A stretch of DNA of 64,000 bases from Burhinus oedicnemus. Lineage: Eukaryota > Chordata > Aves > Charadriiformes > Burhinidae. A program made the translations under genes and the position numbers. The notes beneath the pieces are model-generated. The model was not told where the DNA came from, searched no databases, and worked only from the letters and a program-made list of their open reading frames with translations. Location: assembly GCA_008921705.1 (NCBI GenBank), contig VFFE01006671.1, positions 326,441 to 390,440 on the forward strand, given 5' to 3'. Positions 49,601-62,411 of the stretch are shown here, one piece after another (the first letter of the stretch is position 1; every line of letters starts with the position of its first letter).

Positions 49601-50373
49601 CTTTGGACTTGAGAGCCAGTGCTACCCTTTACACTTTAGCATTTCACAAAGACTTTAAATGTTGGCAGTGAGAGCTGGGTATGAAATAATCTGGGCAACA
49701 CGTTACAGCTGTGGCGTTGCTTCACTTAAGTTTTTCCACATGTTGATTTCAGGATCAGAGTCTCTATGTGAATCCACCATATGCAAATGTGAGAGTTCAT
49801 TTTTTCCCCTGCCCATGTTGTGACTGAGCTTGAAAAATTAGTTCCTCTGAAAGCCGGTCTCTTTCAGGTTATGCTAAAGTGAACTTTTCTTTCCAGACAA
49901 GTGGAGTGCTGGGCTAAGATTAAACTTTGTGATTCAGTCCTTCAACTTGCAGCTACTTCTCTCCCTTTGCTGAAGTGACACAAGGTAGAGACCATTTCCT
50001 CCAAAGAAAAAGCAAAAAGTTCTTCTAAGAAGGTCTGAAATACCCATAGCCTGAAAGCTCTTTCGGGAATGTAATTTGTGATGCACGTTTGGCAAGGGGA
50101 ATATCAGGTAGGTGTATCCCATACATTTTTATCTGTGCAACGTGCATGTCTCTTTGTATGATCCTTCACCCAGAATTGTATTTTAATATTACAATTTAAG
50201 ATGTGTCTTTTAATTGTTGCGGTGCCTGTAAGAAACTACAGGCTCCTCTGAAGTCCTCTGAAACTGTGAAGTGTTTCACAATGTATGAAGAGGTAATTTG
50301 CATTGAGAATCAATATGCTAACTATTATGTCAACACTTATTGTTTTGGCGTGTTTCTTGGCTTCTTGTCCCAG
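46695..50373. other. Intergenic, no gene recognised
   Basis: No coding exon is recognised. It includes a C-rich quadruplex-forming tract (48162-48185) and a G-rich patch at 47937-47951. An exact FOXO consensus site TTGTTTAC occurs at 47025-47032, which is expected by chance at about this rate. Confidence 0.55.
48162..48185 (-). promoter_or_regulatory. G-quadruplex motif on the minus strand
   Basis: On the + strand there are C runs of 7, 3, 3 and 7 bases separated by loops of 1, 1 and 2 bases. The minus strand therefore carries a compact G-quadruplex motif. No transcript is known to me at this position. Confidence 0.55.
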
Positions 50374-50580
50374 GGTGTACAGCCACATACGGTCCCAGTT
50401 CATCTGCGAGACGTAAGATGTGCCTTGGCTCTGCGACAGTCACAGGACTTGTTAAAAGAGATACAAATCGAAGATGAAGAAGACCGGCAGAGTTTGTACT
50501 GTCTAATCCAGTCTAGCTTCATTCTGTCAGGGAATGTCAATTAAATCAGATGAAGAAATTGGGGAGCTTTTGTCTAGCCG
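50374..50580 (+). other. Candidate unannotated exon (acceptor- and donor-flanked), identity unknown
   Basis: A pyrimidine-rich tract and CCCAG (AG at 50372-50373) precede a 207-base segment that ends exactly before a perfect donor GTAAGT (50581-50586). One frame is open from 50374 to a TAA at 50542 (56 codons, including QSQDLLKEIQIEDEEDRQSL). A second frame offers ATG at 50534 and runs open 47 nt to the donor (MSIKSDEEIGELLSS). I do not recognise either peptide, and neither resembles ARMC2 as I remember it. It could be a lncRNA exon, a 5' exon of a neighbour with a start codon near its end, or chance. Nearby open frame continues upstream to about 50203. Confidence 0.3.
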
Positions 50581-53500
50581 GTAAGTTAAATAAATATTGA
50601 TTAAAATAAAATTATTGTTAAACCGATGAGTCAAAATAACTACCATACCAATCCGTACGGTTTATATAATGTCAAGTGGTGTTGGAATACAAGTGTCAAA
50701 TATGGGCCCAAAGATGTTCTGCTTCTTCATTTTATTTATTTCAAAGATGGTTGTGCCCTGAGTCAGGGACCAGGAATAGCCGTGCCAGGCGCCGCGCTAC
50801 CTCCGAACAAAGAGATGAACTTTGCCTCTTGGCTTCTTCTGCAGCCCGACAGCTCTTTGGGACACCAGGGCGATGCACACGGGAGGAGCATGAGAAACAG
50901 GCGGACGGTACGGCTTTTAACATTGTGGCTCCCAGCGTGAAACAGCGTAAACACAGGACGCACGCAATGTGCGACTGCAGAATAGTTGGCCGCAGAGTTT
51001 CTGCCGTATAATACTCTGTGACGGGGCTGAGAGCCATCCAGGAGCAGATCACCTGAAATGGTGCTGGGAGCTTGGAGAAAGCAACCAGAAAACACTGGCT
51101 CTCTCTGCTAGACCTGTTAGTTCTTAATTGCTCTGTGGTAACTAATAACTAAGCTGCATAGGAAGAATTATAATGCAAACTTGGATTATGCTTCCAGCCT
51201 TTTTAAAGTGCTTGCTTTAGGGGCTATGCATACGTGTGAGGCATGGGGAAGGCCGGTGAAGTGGAAAGGTGCTGTGGGTTGGGATAAGTAGTTGTATGAG
51301 GAGAATGTGTCTCTTTACTCTCCCTCGGTGACCCCAGATACATGAAAACAGCATGCAGGCGAAAGGGACGGGTACACGCCTGAGAGCTCCTCGCTTTTCA
51401 GGTGTTCACAGCACAAATGAGAGTGGCTGGAGCTCCTGTGGTTGTCCAAACAGCCACTGCAAACTTTCTGGCAGATAACTTTGCTTCCTATTATTTCCCC
51501 CTCACCTGGGAAAAAGGCTGCTGGATTATCGCTTTTCCAGCCAGCTGCCAACCCAGTAGCACACAACCAAGTCTGACACCCCACTGGGCTCAAAGATGCT
51601 TACCAAATGCTGTTACTTGTCCCCACAGCAACAAAATGTCTCTTAAACCCATCGTGTATATGTCTTCCCTGGGACACATGTACCTACTGTGGATCCCAGT
51701 CACGGGGGGCCAGGGGCTGGTGGTGGGGTGGGTGATGCTGGGTCAGACTTGCACTCTCTCCAGGTTTGCTCCTCACATCCAGCATGAGGAAAACAGTTCT
51801 TTTCTCTTTCTACCACAAAGATAAAAAGCAAAAGCTAAAAACTTTTATAATCTGTTTCTATTTACAAATAATTTTCAGATAAAATTTTTGTATCTGTGAT
51901 CAAAAGCTAGGAAAAAAATAGTTTGTAAGTGGTGCTACTCCCCACCCCAGGCAACCATCAAAACCTTTATTTTTTTTCACAAGTAGCTCTAGTTTTGCTT
52001 TATCAAGGCTGTGAAGGACCTTCAGAGCCTGATGACAAGCCTTTTCATTTGAATAAGCACATTTTTAGGTGGGTTTTCTGCCAAAGGTGAGAGACGATAC
52101 ATGTGCAGGGTGCAGCTAACCTAGAGATGAACTGCCCTGCTGCTGGCTCATCTCTTTTTTTTTTTTTTTTTTTGTTTTGTTTTGGTTTTGTTTTACTGAC
52201 AAATTTCTGGACTACATTTGTTAGGCTTATGTTCTAACACCTTGCCTAATTTTGCTTTACATGCCAGCTTTTCGTTTTCAAGCTGCTAACTACTATCCGA
52301 GGTTAACGGAGGTTAACAGAGGTTTCTTTCTTTAGCTGTAACTTAGCTGAGAAAGAGTACTTCACAGAAGCCCAGGTATCCTTGACAAGTCCCACTGCGG
52401 GGTGGTGGTGGGGGAGTTCTTTAACTCCCTTACCTGCAGTAATTAAGCTCGCCCCCCCCAGCCCCCCGGTAAGCAGCTCTGCCAGCGGGACACCTCCAGC
52501 AGCCCCTCTCCCAGGTGAGCGCAGCGGCTCACAAAGCAGAAACGCCTTCGGGCCCCAGGGGTGTCGGTAGGTCTGCTCAGCTATGCCGAGCTTAGTCATG
52601 CATTTTAAGTTTCTTCCTGAACCGGGGTCTTAATTCTTGTGCCATTTTACTAGAACAAAGAGGTCAGATTATTTATAGCTCGGTCGCCTTTGTGTGCGTG
52701 CAGCTAGCGATGCCTTCGGTGCTCCACTTCCTGGGACTCTTTTTCCCTCCAGCTCTTAAGTCTCAGCTATTCTTTCCTAATGCAATAACAGTAATTATCC
52801 TCTCGCTGGCCACCGTAGCACCCTCCATTAGCACCTGCCTTACCTAGCGTAGAGTGCAGGCTGGGAGCCAGGTAAAGCCCGTGTAATTTACAGCTCATCA
52901 GAGAAGCCAACCAGCCCACAGTCTTCCTGTTTTGTAAAGAGACGAACTTATCACCTAGACGCTGCTATGATGGGTGCACTGGAAAGGCAGGAAGATAAAA
53001 GTAGTGCACAGACAAGCTCTGGCCCTGTCTCTCTTCGGTTTTGTTCTCTGTTGTTTCATCCAGGCATGCAGTCAAGCAAAATCACCATGACTTGATGCAA
53101 CCAGAAGACAATATTGACATGTTTGGAGCTACTCAATAGACCCATGACATTTCACAACATAATTGTTGTTTCGCATCCGGCCACCAAGCACAGAATGAGA
53201 GACGTGGATCTGGCCCTGCTAAGGTTTCTCTGCTAAGGCCAGGATTCAGCGCAACAACGACCTCTTACACATTTTATTTGACTGCTGTTCTATAGCATCC
53301 TACAGAGCGTGCTGTACAGCGCACGGACTGACTTCACAGCCTCTTCAGTCCTCATACATTTGTGGGGTGCATCTGTGACCCCTTTGGGCTGAAGTCGCGA
53401 TCCAGTCCTCCGACATGTGGCTTGGTCTCAAAATTGCAGAAAAGGGACCGAATGAGGAGGAGAGAAAAACCTGCTCTGAAGGCACCGGGATGTTTGGTTT

Positions 53501-55329
53501 CTGCCTGTCCTTCTGCCACCAAACCCCTTGGCCTGGGGCAGCCTGGGGCTACCCACCAGTCTGTCTGAAAGCAGCACCCCACTTGTGTTTTTGCCTCAAC
53601 CCCTGTTCTTTCTATGGCCAAACTCTCTCTCACTATCCTTGCCCTGGAAAGTGCTGCACCAGGTAGGAAGGGGATCTTCGTGCATATCCCCCCCAAACTG
53701 AGCAGGGGTGGTCTATTGAGTTGTTGGTGACCCAAACGATCAGCGGCCACCCTAACGGCCCAGCTTCCCATCTCAGGCACCAAAGAACTGCTGCTGCTGT
53801 CAAAAGTGTTTTCAAAAGTGTAACCAAATAGAAAACAAGAACCTGTAAATTCTCCTTCGTGACAGTACTTGTGGTGTCTCTGCTCTTGGGAGGAGAAATT
53901 ATTTTTCTTATACTGCTAAGCTGACATATCCAGCAGGATTTGGAGGGCAGAGGTAATTGATGAGGTTAGATGAAATGAAGAGCAGATCTTGAGAGAATCA
54001 CTCCTGACACTTATCCCAGCCTCAAGCAGGCAAGGCCAGATAGTCCTTTGTGCTGAGGGTGCAACATGCATACATCTGCACTGGAGAGATTGGTCAAGGA
54101 AAATCTTCTCCGACACCATTTGGACTTGGCCTGCTTCTGTCCTCCAGGCAGTGAGGAGTGTTTTCCACCGTGCCTTAGAATACCTCAGTCTGATAACCAT
54201 GCACTTCCCAGCATAAATGTTTCTCACAACATTTTGCTGAGAAGCTTTGGCACTTCTGATGGTTGCATGTGGCCTCTGAAACTCGGCAGGAGTAAAGCTG
54301 CAGGGTCAGAAATATGCTTTGTCTTTGTTCCTTTAGCTGCTGCTCATGTTTTTGGCTGAGATAAAAACTCTTTTGGAAATTATTCATGTCTTCATTCAGT
54401 GCTTTGGCAATCTGAGGAGACTGCATTACTTGATGATGCTTCAAGCTAGCAACGGTAGGGCCCAGATATTCTTGGATTTGACAACCAACAAACATCTTCA
54501 TCAGCGAACTTGTATGAGGTGATGTTGTTTTGATGTTCAATTAAGTTACTAGGGATCTAGTCACAGAGCAGAGCTTTGAACTCACTGTTTGAAGCAAATG
54601 GGGGAATAAACACAAATATGTATGCATCTAAGACTCAGTTTTCCAGTGGGCAAACTGATGAAGTGGAGTGACGCTCCTCAGCAAAGCCAGCTTGAGCGGA
54701 GAAGGTGGAGGCGTGAGGGCAGGGGAGACACGGGCAGAGGCAGGGAGGTGAGGGATCCCACACCCTGCCTGCTCATTCCACGTGTCCATGGCAGTCAGTT
54801 CTCCAGTTAGTCCTGGGGAGCCTCAGGAAGGCTGTTGGGAATACACAAGGGTTCACAGGCTTCAGAAAGAGGACCTGATCATTTAGAGGCCAGGAAATGC
54901 CAGCAGAACTGTCAAAAGCAAACCCGAGCTGAAACTTGCAAAGTATTCCAGAAAAAATGGAAAAAACTTCTTCAAATCTCCATGTAAGAGAGTCAGGCTG
55001 CTGTGCAGTAAATGAGATTAAAGATAATCTAGGCATGGCCTAAAATCAAAGGAGTATTTTACTTCTGTTCTCGTTTAAAGACAAATCCTAGGGGCAAAAG
55101 CAGGCTGGTTAATGGGAACAAGGATATGGAAATGGAACCACTACTGTGGGGAAGCAAAGCTCAAAGAGCAAGCTGTGCTCCTCTTGAGGGGGCAGGTCAT
55201 GCCTGTCCAGGAGTTCTGGAAAGACCAGCGTGTGAGGTGGCACGTCTAATAGCAACTGTTTATATACATCTGTCAAGTCAGTGAGAGACCCGTGACTGCA
55301 GAATATCCATTACAATGCATTTGGTTGCG
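50581..55329. other. Intergenic or intronic, no gene recognised
   Basis: If the 50.4 kb candidate exon is real, this would be its intron. It holds a poly-T run with (GTTTT)n tail (52155-52195) and a stretch near 52651-52860 with conserved-enhancer-like composition. No exon or RNA gene is recognised. Confidence 0.5.
52155..52195. repeat. Poly-T run followed by GTTTT-type repeats
   Basis: T19 (52155-52173) is followed by imperfect GTTTT units to about 52195. It is simple-sequence DNA. Confidence 0.85.
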
Positions 55330-56250
55330 CAGGGTTAAAACGTAATCCAGCCAACCATCGTCCTTGTAACTCTGACCTCACTGGTATGTGAAGCTTTGGA
55401 ACATGCCTTGAAGGTTAATTAAGAATGCAAAGGCACATCAAAAATGGGATGAAATGCAACTAAAGGTACATCCTGCCAGACTAACTCGATGTTTCTCTTT
55501 GATAAAACAATTATTTTTCCAGACAGGTGATATCTGCCAGATTTCCTTTATCTAGACTACTTTAATGTATTTGCTATGATGTCAAGTGTGAAACAACTGA
55601 TGTTGCTGGAGACAAAATAGATTAGGAGAGGAATTGCATCGTTGGTAAGAAGAGGAGGCAATGAGTGCTGAGGGTGGAGATCTCAGGCCAGGAGGAGTTA
55701 CCTGGGAGAGTTCTTCAAATAGGAGTTTTGGGACCAATTCTGTTTTAATGTTTGCATTAATGGTATGCTCCTGGCCCATGCGAGCATTGTGCTGATGAAA
55801 TGTGCTGCACAAAGCTGTGATGCATCACTGGCACGGAGGTGGTTTGGAGGCCAGGCAGGACGAGCAGGGCACCTCAAGAACGGCTGTAATAAAAGGAGGA
55901 TGACATTCAAGTAAAAGACAGAGAGTCATGCAGGTGAAAGCCAGCGTCAGAGGTGGCTTTTGCTGTTAACAGGGAGTGAATTAGTCAGGAAAATCAGAGC
56001 AGAAAGAAAAATCAGCTTTAGACAGTCATAGAAGAGTTGTGTGCTGCCAGCTTGATCCTTATGTTGCATCTATTTCCAGTTGAGATGAGGAAATATTAGT
56101 GCCAACATATACAGCCCTGATCAACTCTCCTCCCTTCCCACCCCTTCCTTTGGGAAAGATGCATTAACAACAGATCAGCTGCAGAGAAGAACTGCAAGGA
56201 AGACCAGGGGACCCTCTCTCCCAGGAGGCCAGGGGAAGATCTTGGAGCAC
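55330..56250 (+). mobile_element. Ancient CR1-like LINE relic, reverse transcriptase region
   Basis: Decayed but ordered matches to a CR1 ORF2 can be followed. They are: a 'cgtccttgtaactctgacctcactgg' block (N-Y-R-P-V-S-L-T), 'aaaggtacatcctgccagactaac', 'tctagactactttaatgtatttgctatgatgtcaagtgtg' (the L-D-F-S-K-A-F-D-T-V block), 'ggagttttgggaccaattctgttttaatgtt' (the V-L-G-P-x-L-F-N block), 'gaggaaatattagtgccaacatatac' and 'gatcagctgcagagaagaactgcaaggaagaccaggggac'. Stops and frameshifts are frequent, so it is inactive. It is older than the copy at 62.4 kb. Boundaries are approximate. Confidence 0.7.
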
Positions 56251-59200
56251 GTGCATGTGGTCATGGGCGTGGAGTTTGATGGAGCAGGTACCCTCTTGCA
56301 GTCTCAGGCTCAAGTATCTAAATGCTGCCTGCATGGGGCTGCTCTAGCCTAAGACCAGCCTGCATTGCTGCCAGCTGCTAGCATGCTAACACTTAATTTC
56401 TTTGGATTAGGGGCAAAAACAACCAGCAGGGCAAGTAGCGTAGGCGGGGATAGGGTAGAGGAGGGAGGAAAGGCCAGGCTGGACCAGCTCAGTGGTCTCT
56501 CCCGGTGCTGTGGTACCAAATGAAGCCCCGGTACAAAGTTTCACCCTCCGTCCCAGGAGTTACCAGCCCTTCCTCCAGCACCTCATGCTGTGGCTAGGCT
56601 CAAGATGTGCCGCAGCATCAGAGGTCCGACTCCAAGGACGGCGCGTGGTGAGGAGCAGTTGGAGTTGCATGCGATTAGATTTGTTTTACTATTTTTCCTC
56701 AAAGCTTGGAAAAGCAACTGAAAAATGAATAAAAGCAACGGCCTGTCTGCACAATTCACAGCCAGAGTGATAAACTACAGATTGCTCTGCTTAGCAATTA
56801 CCAGAAGAGAAGTTTTTCTGCATGTGTTTGGAGAAGAGAATTTGCAGGAGGGCTCCAGATGAAACCTAAACAAACAGATACAAACAGAGTCCGACCCTCT
56901 GGCCATGCCTCAAGACAGTCAGACAGGGAGCAACCTGGGTCTGGGAGCTGTATTGCTGCCTTTGTCAGAGACGCTGTCGGAGAGGGGCTGTTGCTGGGGA
57001 CTACCAGATAAGATCCAGGAAGATGCTAAGAAATGGTTTCCAGCCCAGGTTTGATACCCAACTATTGAGCTCAGCAAGAGGAGCTGAGATGCTCGGGGCT
57101 GTTGAAACCAGGCTGCAGGGCCATGCCCTTTGCAGAGGGACTGTGTGGTTATGCTTCCGAATTTCTTTAGCTTCCCTAGGAGCTAATGTTGTCTCTGTCA
57201 TGGTTGCCTTTCTAAAGAGATGGACAAGAGGAAAAGGCAGAGTGTGAGAGAAGAGTAAATAAGACAGAGAAGAGCTGGGTGCCCATGCAAAATCGCAAGA
57301 ATTTAAAGTGGAGGCTCTTAAAGCTTGTGTAAGACCCACACGGCATCCACAGGTTTGGCAAAGCAGCCAGGATGGCTCCTGCTCCTCTCATGAGAGCAAC
57401 TGGGAGCAGAGCGGGACTCTCCCACCAGGGAACCCTGGCAGGCTGTTGATAAACACGTTAGTGTTGAGAAGCTAAGTCAAATACAATTATTAAACTGATT
57501 ATTCATATTCCATTCTGTTCACTGTGGGAAGATACTCCTTTTGGGGTTATGTTTATGGGCCATACAGATTGTCAGAGTGAATCTAATTAGCAAGAGAAAT
57601 CCGAATGGAACAATGACTGGTAATTGTTGTTAATGATGCAAGCGTATTATACCAGCTAAAATGAAATCTTGGGTTGCAAGCAGCGCTGAAAGGCAAACGA
57701 ACATTAGCAGTTGTAGATTAAAACTCTACGAGTCCCTACCTGGCTGCTGTTAGGTGTGGTTAAGCTGAGCTCCCACCCATAAAACAGCCGCAACTTGCCA
57801 AATGCACCCCGGCGGCCACTGGAATAAAAAGCCGCAAGAAGTGAATGACCTGCAGAGTTTTGGTAGGAGAGGTGGTCTGGAACTGGCGTACGGGCTGAAA
57901 GCTATCCCCTGCTTTGCTTGCACCAAGGCAAACCTCAGCTGCCTCCAGAGCTGACTGAAAAAAACCAGGATCCTTTTCACTCGCACAGTCCATGGATTGT
58001 GCCTCTGTGCAGGTGCAGGGCCTCCAGCCGGGGGGTCGGACCATCCCGGGCTCCCCAGCTGTTGGCGTTGCTCTTGGCACGCCTCTCCAGCTCCACCAAG
58101 CAAGCATGGGGTGGGCTGACATCCAAATACTTTGGATTAAATTTGGATCATGAATTATGCAAGACACAGACACAGACACACAAGCAAAACCTATGTTGTT
58201 GCTTCTGCCACCGGAGGTGGGCACAGAGACCTTCCCGACTATACGGCGAGGGGTGCATCTGAATTCATTGGAAAGATCTGGTCCAGAGCCTGCATTTTGG
58301 TTAGCAGCCCCCAAACTAGAGTACTAATGACCGGCATACTCAGTTTGTGGAAACTGCCATGCTTAAACAGTCAGTGGAGCTGGGACAACTCGTAGCAGCC
58401 GTGGATTTTGTCTAGCACTGAGCTTCAGCTGTCACATGGGATGGCCCTGGTCCCGTGCCTCATTTCTCTCTTTTTAGCCTTCAAAATGTTTTGGACTGGT
58501 CTTCAGTTCAAGACCTACCTACTCCTCTGTGTTTTTTGGGTAGGATGGGTTTGTAAGAGGTGAATTGTATAGAAAAGTTGCTGGGAAAGGTGGTGCAAAC
58601 TGCATAATTTTGTTTTTCAGAGGTTAAACGCAAGTTACCTGGGTTTTTGGCAATACTCTAAATGTAAATGTGATGGGAAGCCTGGACAGTTGAAACATTT
58701 TCTACTTACTCATCCTTCCAAACATGTGTGGGCAAGACAACCTGGTATAGACAAAAATGCAGACTCTCCCTTACATTACTTACTTTACATTTTCTGTGGC
58801 ATAAAAGATGAGAGTTATAATGGCCAAGGGAGGGAAAGAAAGAGGAAGAAAAAATGTGAGAGTGAGAATTTTAAGACCACAGCATTGGATAAGACATCCA
58901 TACCTACAGACCACTGCATCCTTGACCAGAATGTGCAAGCTGGCTGATAAATATGCCTTCACTGATACGGTGAGTGTTGGAGACAAAGCTAGGCGCTCAG
59001 CTAAAATGAAAATGTTTTAGTTAAAAAAGAAAAAAAGTTTATACTAACAGTTGTAGAACTTGAATAAAAACAAATGAAAGGGCTGGTAAAATCTAATCCA
59101 GATACTTTTGTTTGAAATAGCATTTAAGAGTGGTCTGAGATTATTGGTTTCTTACAAAAACCTTCAAAATTTCCACCTGAATTTTCAATTATTTTTTTAA

Positions 59201-59779
59201 AATAGGTTTATCAACATTTTTTAAAACATAGAGAAAATAAACCTTTCTTCTGTGTAGTTCTCCTCTTCCTGGTGCAGGTTTTGCATCATTATAATGAGTC
59301 TATTGATAGAGACTCAGTTTTGCCAAGGACGCATAAAGTTAAAAATTAAAAGCTGTGAAAGTACTCAGTAGGTTTAATGTATTTTAAGGACTTTTGTTTG
59401 AGTTTTTCCAAAGACTGGCATAGAAGTTTTTTCATATATCCAAATTCATACCTAGAAATGTATTTTCCACAGCTAAGAGTGTCATCATAACTTCATTTTT
59501 GTCTGTTAAATATAAAGATGAGATTTGACTTTTTCTGTGCTTTTATTTCTACAGGAGTATAAATGGTGATTTTTTAATTTCTCTTTGCTATTCAGATATG
59601 TCAAGGAATTTCAAAGAAAAACAAAAATTTACCATTGAAAACAAAATTCCTACACTGTCAGGCAAGCCTTTAAACATCAGGAGTGAATCGTTTCTTTGCA
59701 AATTATTTGAATAAGAGAATGCATAAAAACAAAATCTCCATTTTTGGAGACATGCAAAACTCAGTTGAGTAAGACACTG
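56251..59779. other. Intergenic, no gene recognised
   Basis: This contains a TAAT-rich stretch at 57441-57680 that resembles a conserved non-coding element. Otherwise it is unremarkable sequence with chance open frames (up to 184 codons antisense at 57760-58314). Confidence 0.55.
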
Positions 59780-59880
59780 AGGAGCCTGAACTAGTGTAGA
59801 AACAGGTCCAGCTCTGAGCAGGGGGTTGGACCATATGAGCTCCAGAGGTTCCTTCCAACCCAAACTATTCCACGATGCTA
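59780..59880 (+). mobile_element. CR1 LINE 3'-end fragment
   Basis: The end of a CR1 3'UTR is readable: 'gggggttggaccatatgagctccagaggttccttccaacccaaactattccacgatgct'. It is 5'-truncated to about 100 bases, as most CR1 insertions are, and is moderately diverged. Confidence 0.88.
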
Positions 59881-62411
59881 AAACAGAGTTTTCTTAATTC
59901 ACAATTTTTAGTATATTCTTTCTACTTGCATTTGAGTCTAGAGTTATTCCAGATTTGAGCACATTTTTTAAAATCAAAACCTGGGTCCCAGTTCATTTAT
60001 CTCTTCATTATTATCTCCTACAATAAATAAATCTGTTACCTTCAAGCAGAAGGCTAGGGAATATTTAAAAATTACAGAGACCTCTTGGTATCTCTTTAAC
60101 AAGAATGAACAAATGCTCAAGAGGAATCTTCACAAACCATTTTGCTAATTCACTTACAAATATTGTGTAAGAAGGCATAACAGAACCAGCAAGATAACTC
60201 TAATCATATTATAGCTGAGCTTTATTCTGTAACAGCTTCAATATACTAACAAAAACTTCACGTCTTTATTACCAAAACCCATTGCACTGTATCTAACTTA
60301 AATTGCCTGGTGTTTTAAATGCGCTTTTACAGACAGATCTCTGTGATACAAGTTTCTCACATATATGCCTTGAAATTTTCAATCAATGGAGTATTTAAGA
60401 GTAGGAAAATGGGTGAAGCGTGGCAGTATGGGTTGTGATGGGCTCCTTGGCGTGGAGCTGGATTCTCTCTTTCGCAGTAACTTAGGGAACATACCATACC
60501 TCACACAGAGTCCCCAGAGTAGCCAAGAAGGATGTAAATCTTTTTTATTCTAGAATCCATAAACCTGCACAGGTGGAAGTGGTTAGTTTATTTTGTTAAG
60601 CCACAGATGAATCTTCCAAGCCTGTTTCTCTTAGCATGGCTGCTGCGGGTTTTCAGGAACTTAACTATCCCACCTGTGAGATGGTGACTCTAGTGACTGA
60701 GAGCAGCTGTCAGTAGCACAAAGACTTGTTAGCAGAAGCTTAAAGGACAGAAATTGCAACTACATATATTCATTTAAATGGCATCATCACTTTTTTCCTT
60801 GATGTAGACTCGATACTATCCCAAGATGTTGTCCAATGTCAGTGCCCACTCCTCCTTTTTGTCCACACGACTTCTCCATTCATTTGCTTTCCTATGGGTT
60901 GATGTTTTGCCTTGTCTATTAACACAGAACCGGAGAAAGCAGCAGCAGGAGGTGAAAAAACAGCGGTTTTCCAGCTGGGATGGGAGAAAATGTGTTCCCA
61001 GCCTGTGATCATGGAGGCATGAGAGGAGATCTGCATCAGAGGAGGATGAGATTTACAGCATCTAAATTCCACCTCAGTCCTGACACCTAACATCTCCTGT
61101 TGAACGTTTGTTCACTTCCTGAAAAGCACTGTTTAAAACCCCCAACATTTTTAAACCTTATCTCCCTAATGTAATAAACCTTCTTAACCTTATAAAATGT
61201 GATTATCAAAGAACAAATATTGCCCCTACTTTCTTTTTACGTAGTTTCCATACTACCCCATCCTTCCAGTGCAGGTTGGTAATATTTAAAGGGCACTGAA
61301 ATATGATAACGACAAGTACTGCACTTGCTGATGTATTATGAAACGTATCCCATTAGTCACTTTATATCTGAAAGGCAGAAAAATTTCCACCTAGCAAGAG
61401 AAAGGCTTTTAGGATTAAAAAAAAAAAATACATTTGGCAGACAGTAGGCATGTTAAACTACACCAGAAGGATCCCAATCAGAGGTTTCTAGAGGCAACAG
61501 GAGTGTAAATAAGTTGCCATCAGTGTTGTCCACCACAGAGCTGGAAGACAATTCAAAGATCTGTAACCTGAGGGAGCTAAAGACAACTGAAGGGCAGCTT
61601 GGTGGCAGCCAGCCATGTGCTTAGGAGGGGGCTGGGTGTGGAGGTCACTGGGAGGAACCGTTGCCCTCCAAAGATGCAGAGAGAAATGTGGCAGCAGATG
61701 CTCCAGCTCACCTGATCCCCACTGCGCTGCGCTCCTGCTCGGTAGATGGTCTGAGGGGCCAACACAAAGAAGATGTCTCACTTTCTTAGCTTAGGAAAAC
61801 TGATCCACTACCAAAAATGCTCTATTAATGATGGTGCTGGTGAGAGAGGTTGAGAGATTCTTGCGAAGACTTGTTTTCCTCCTCCACTAAAAAAAATGAA
61901 TAAAGAAGAACATAACTGGTGCAAGAGATCTTGCCACTGGAAACCAGAGCAAGCAGAATTGTTCCATTCTGGACACAAAGCAAGCCAGACAAAGGACAAG
62001 AACTTTTCCTGTTGTTTGTCTATATCATTAACTACCCAGAAAAGTTTTTTTCCATGATCTGTGATTTATCCTGAAACAGAAATGTACTCGATGGGCCAAA
62101 GGCTTTTTCCAAGAGCACTGTGTTTTAATCACATTAAAATTTCCATTCAACTCTTTTCCTTTGGAGAATGAGCTCTTTTAGCAGAAAAGGAGTATGCAAC
62201 CAGCAAGCTTCCTGGCATAGCTCAAGAGCGGCACACTAAAGAGAAATAGGCAGCAATACTTTATTTCCCAGGTGTGTCCCAGCCCAGGACTGGAGATTTC
62301 AGAAGGCGGCCAGGGAACTTCTACAGGCTTTGGTGAAGATCAGAAATCTTCTCCTGCCTCAGAAGGACATGTGCCTCAGCCTCACGCTATGTTCCCAGAA
62401 AGTCATGCTAA
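59881..62411. other. Intergenic, AT-rich, no gene recognised
   Basis: I find no exon, RNA gene or transposon before the CR1 element at 62412. Composition is AT-rich from about 59000 to 61400. Confidence 0.55.

Noticed and set aside
57760..58314. 184-codon antisense frame
   Set aside because: Overlapped by another antisense frame and two sense frames, with no recognisable domain.
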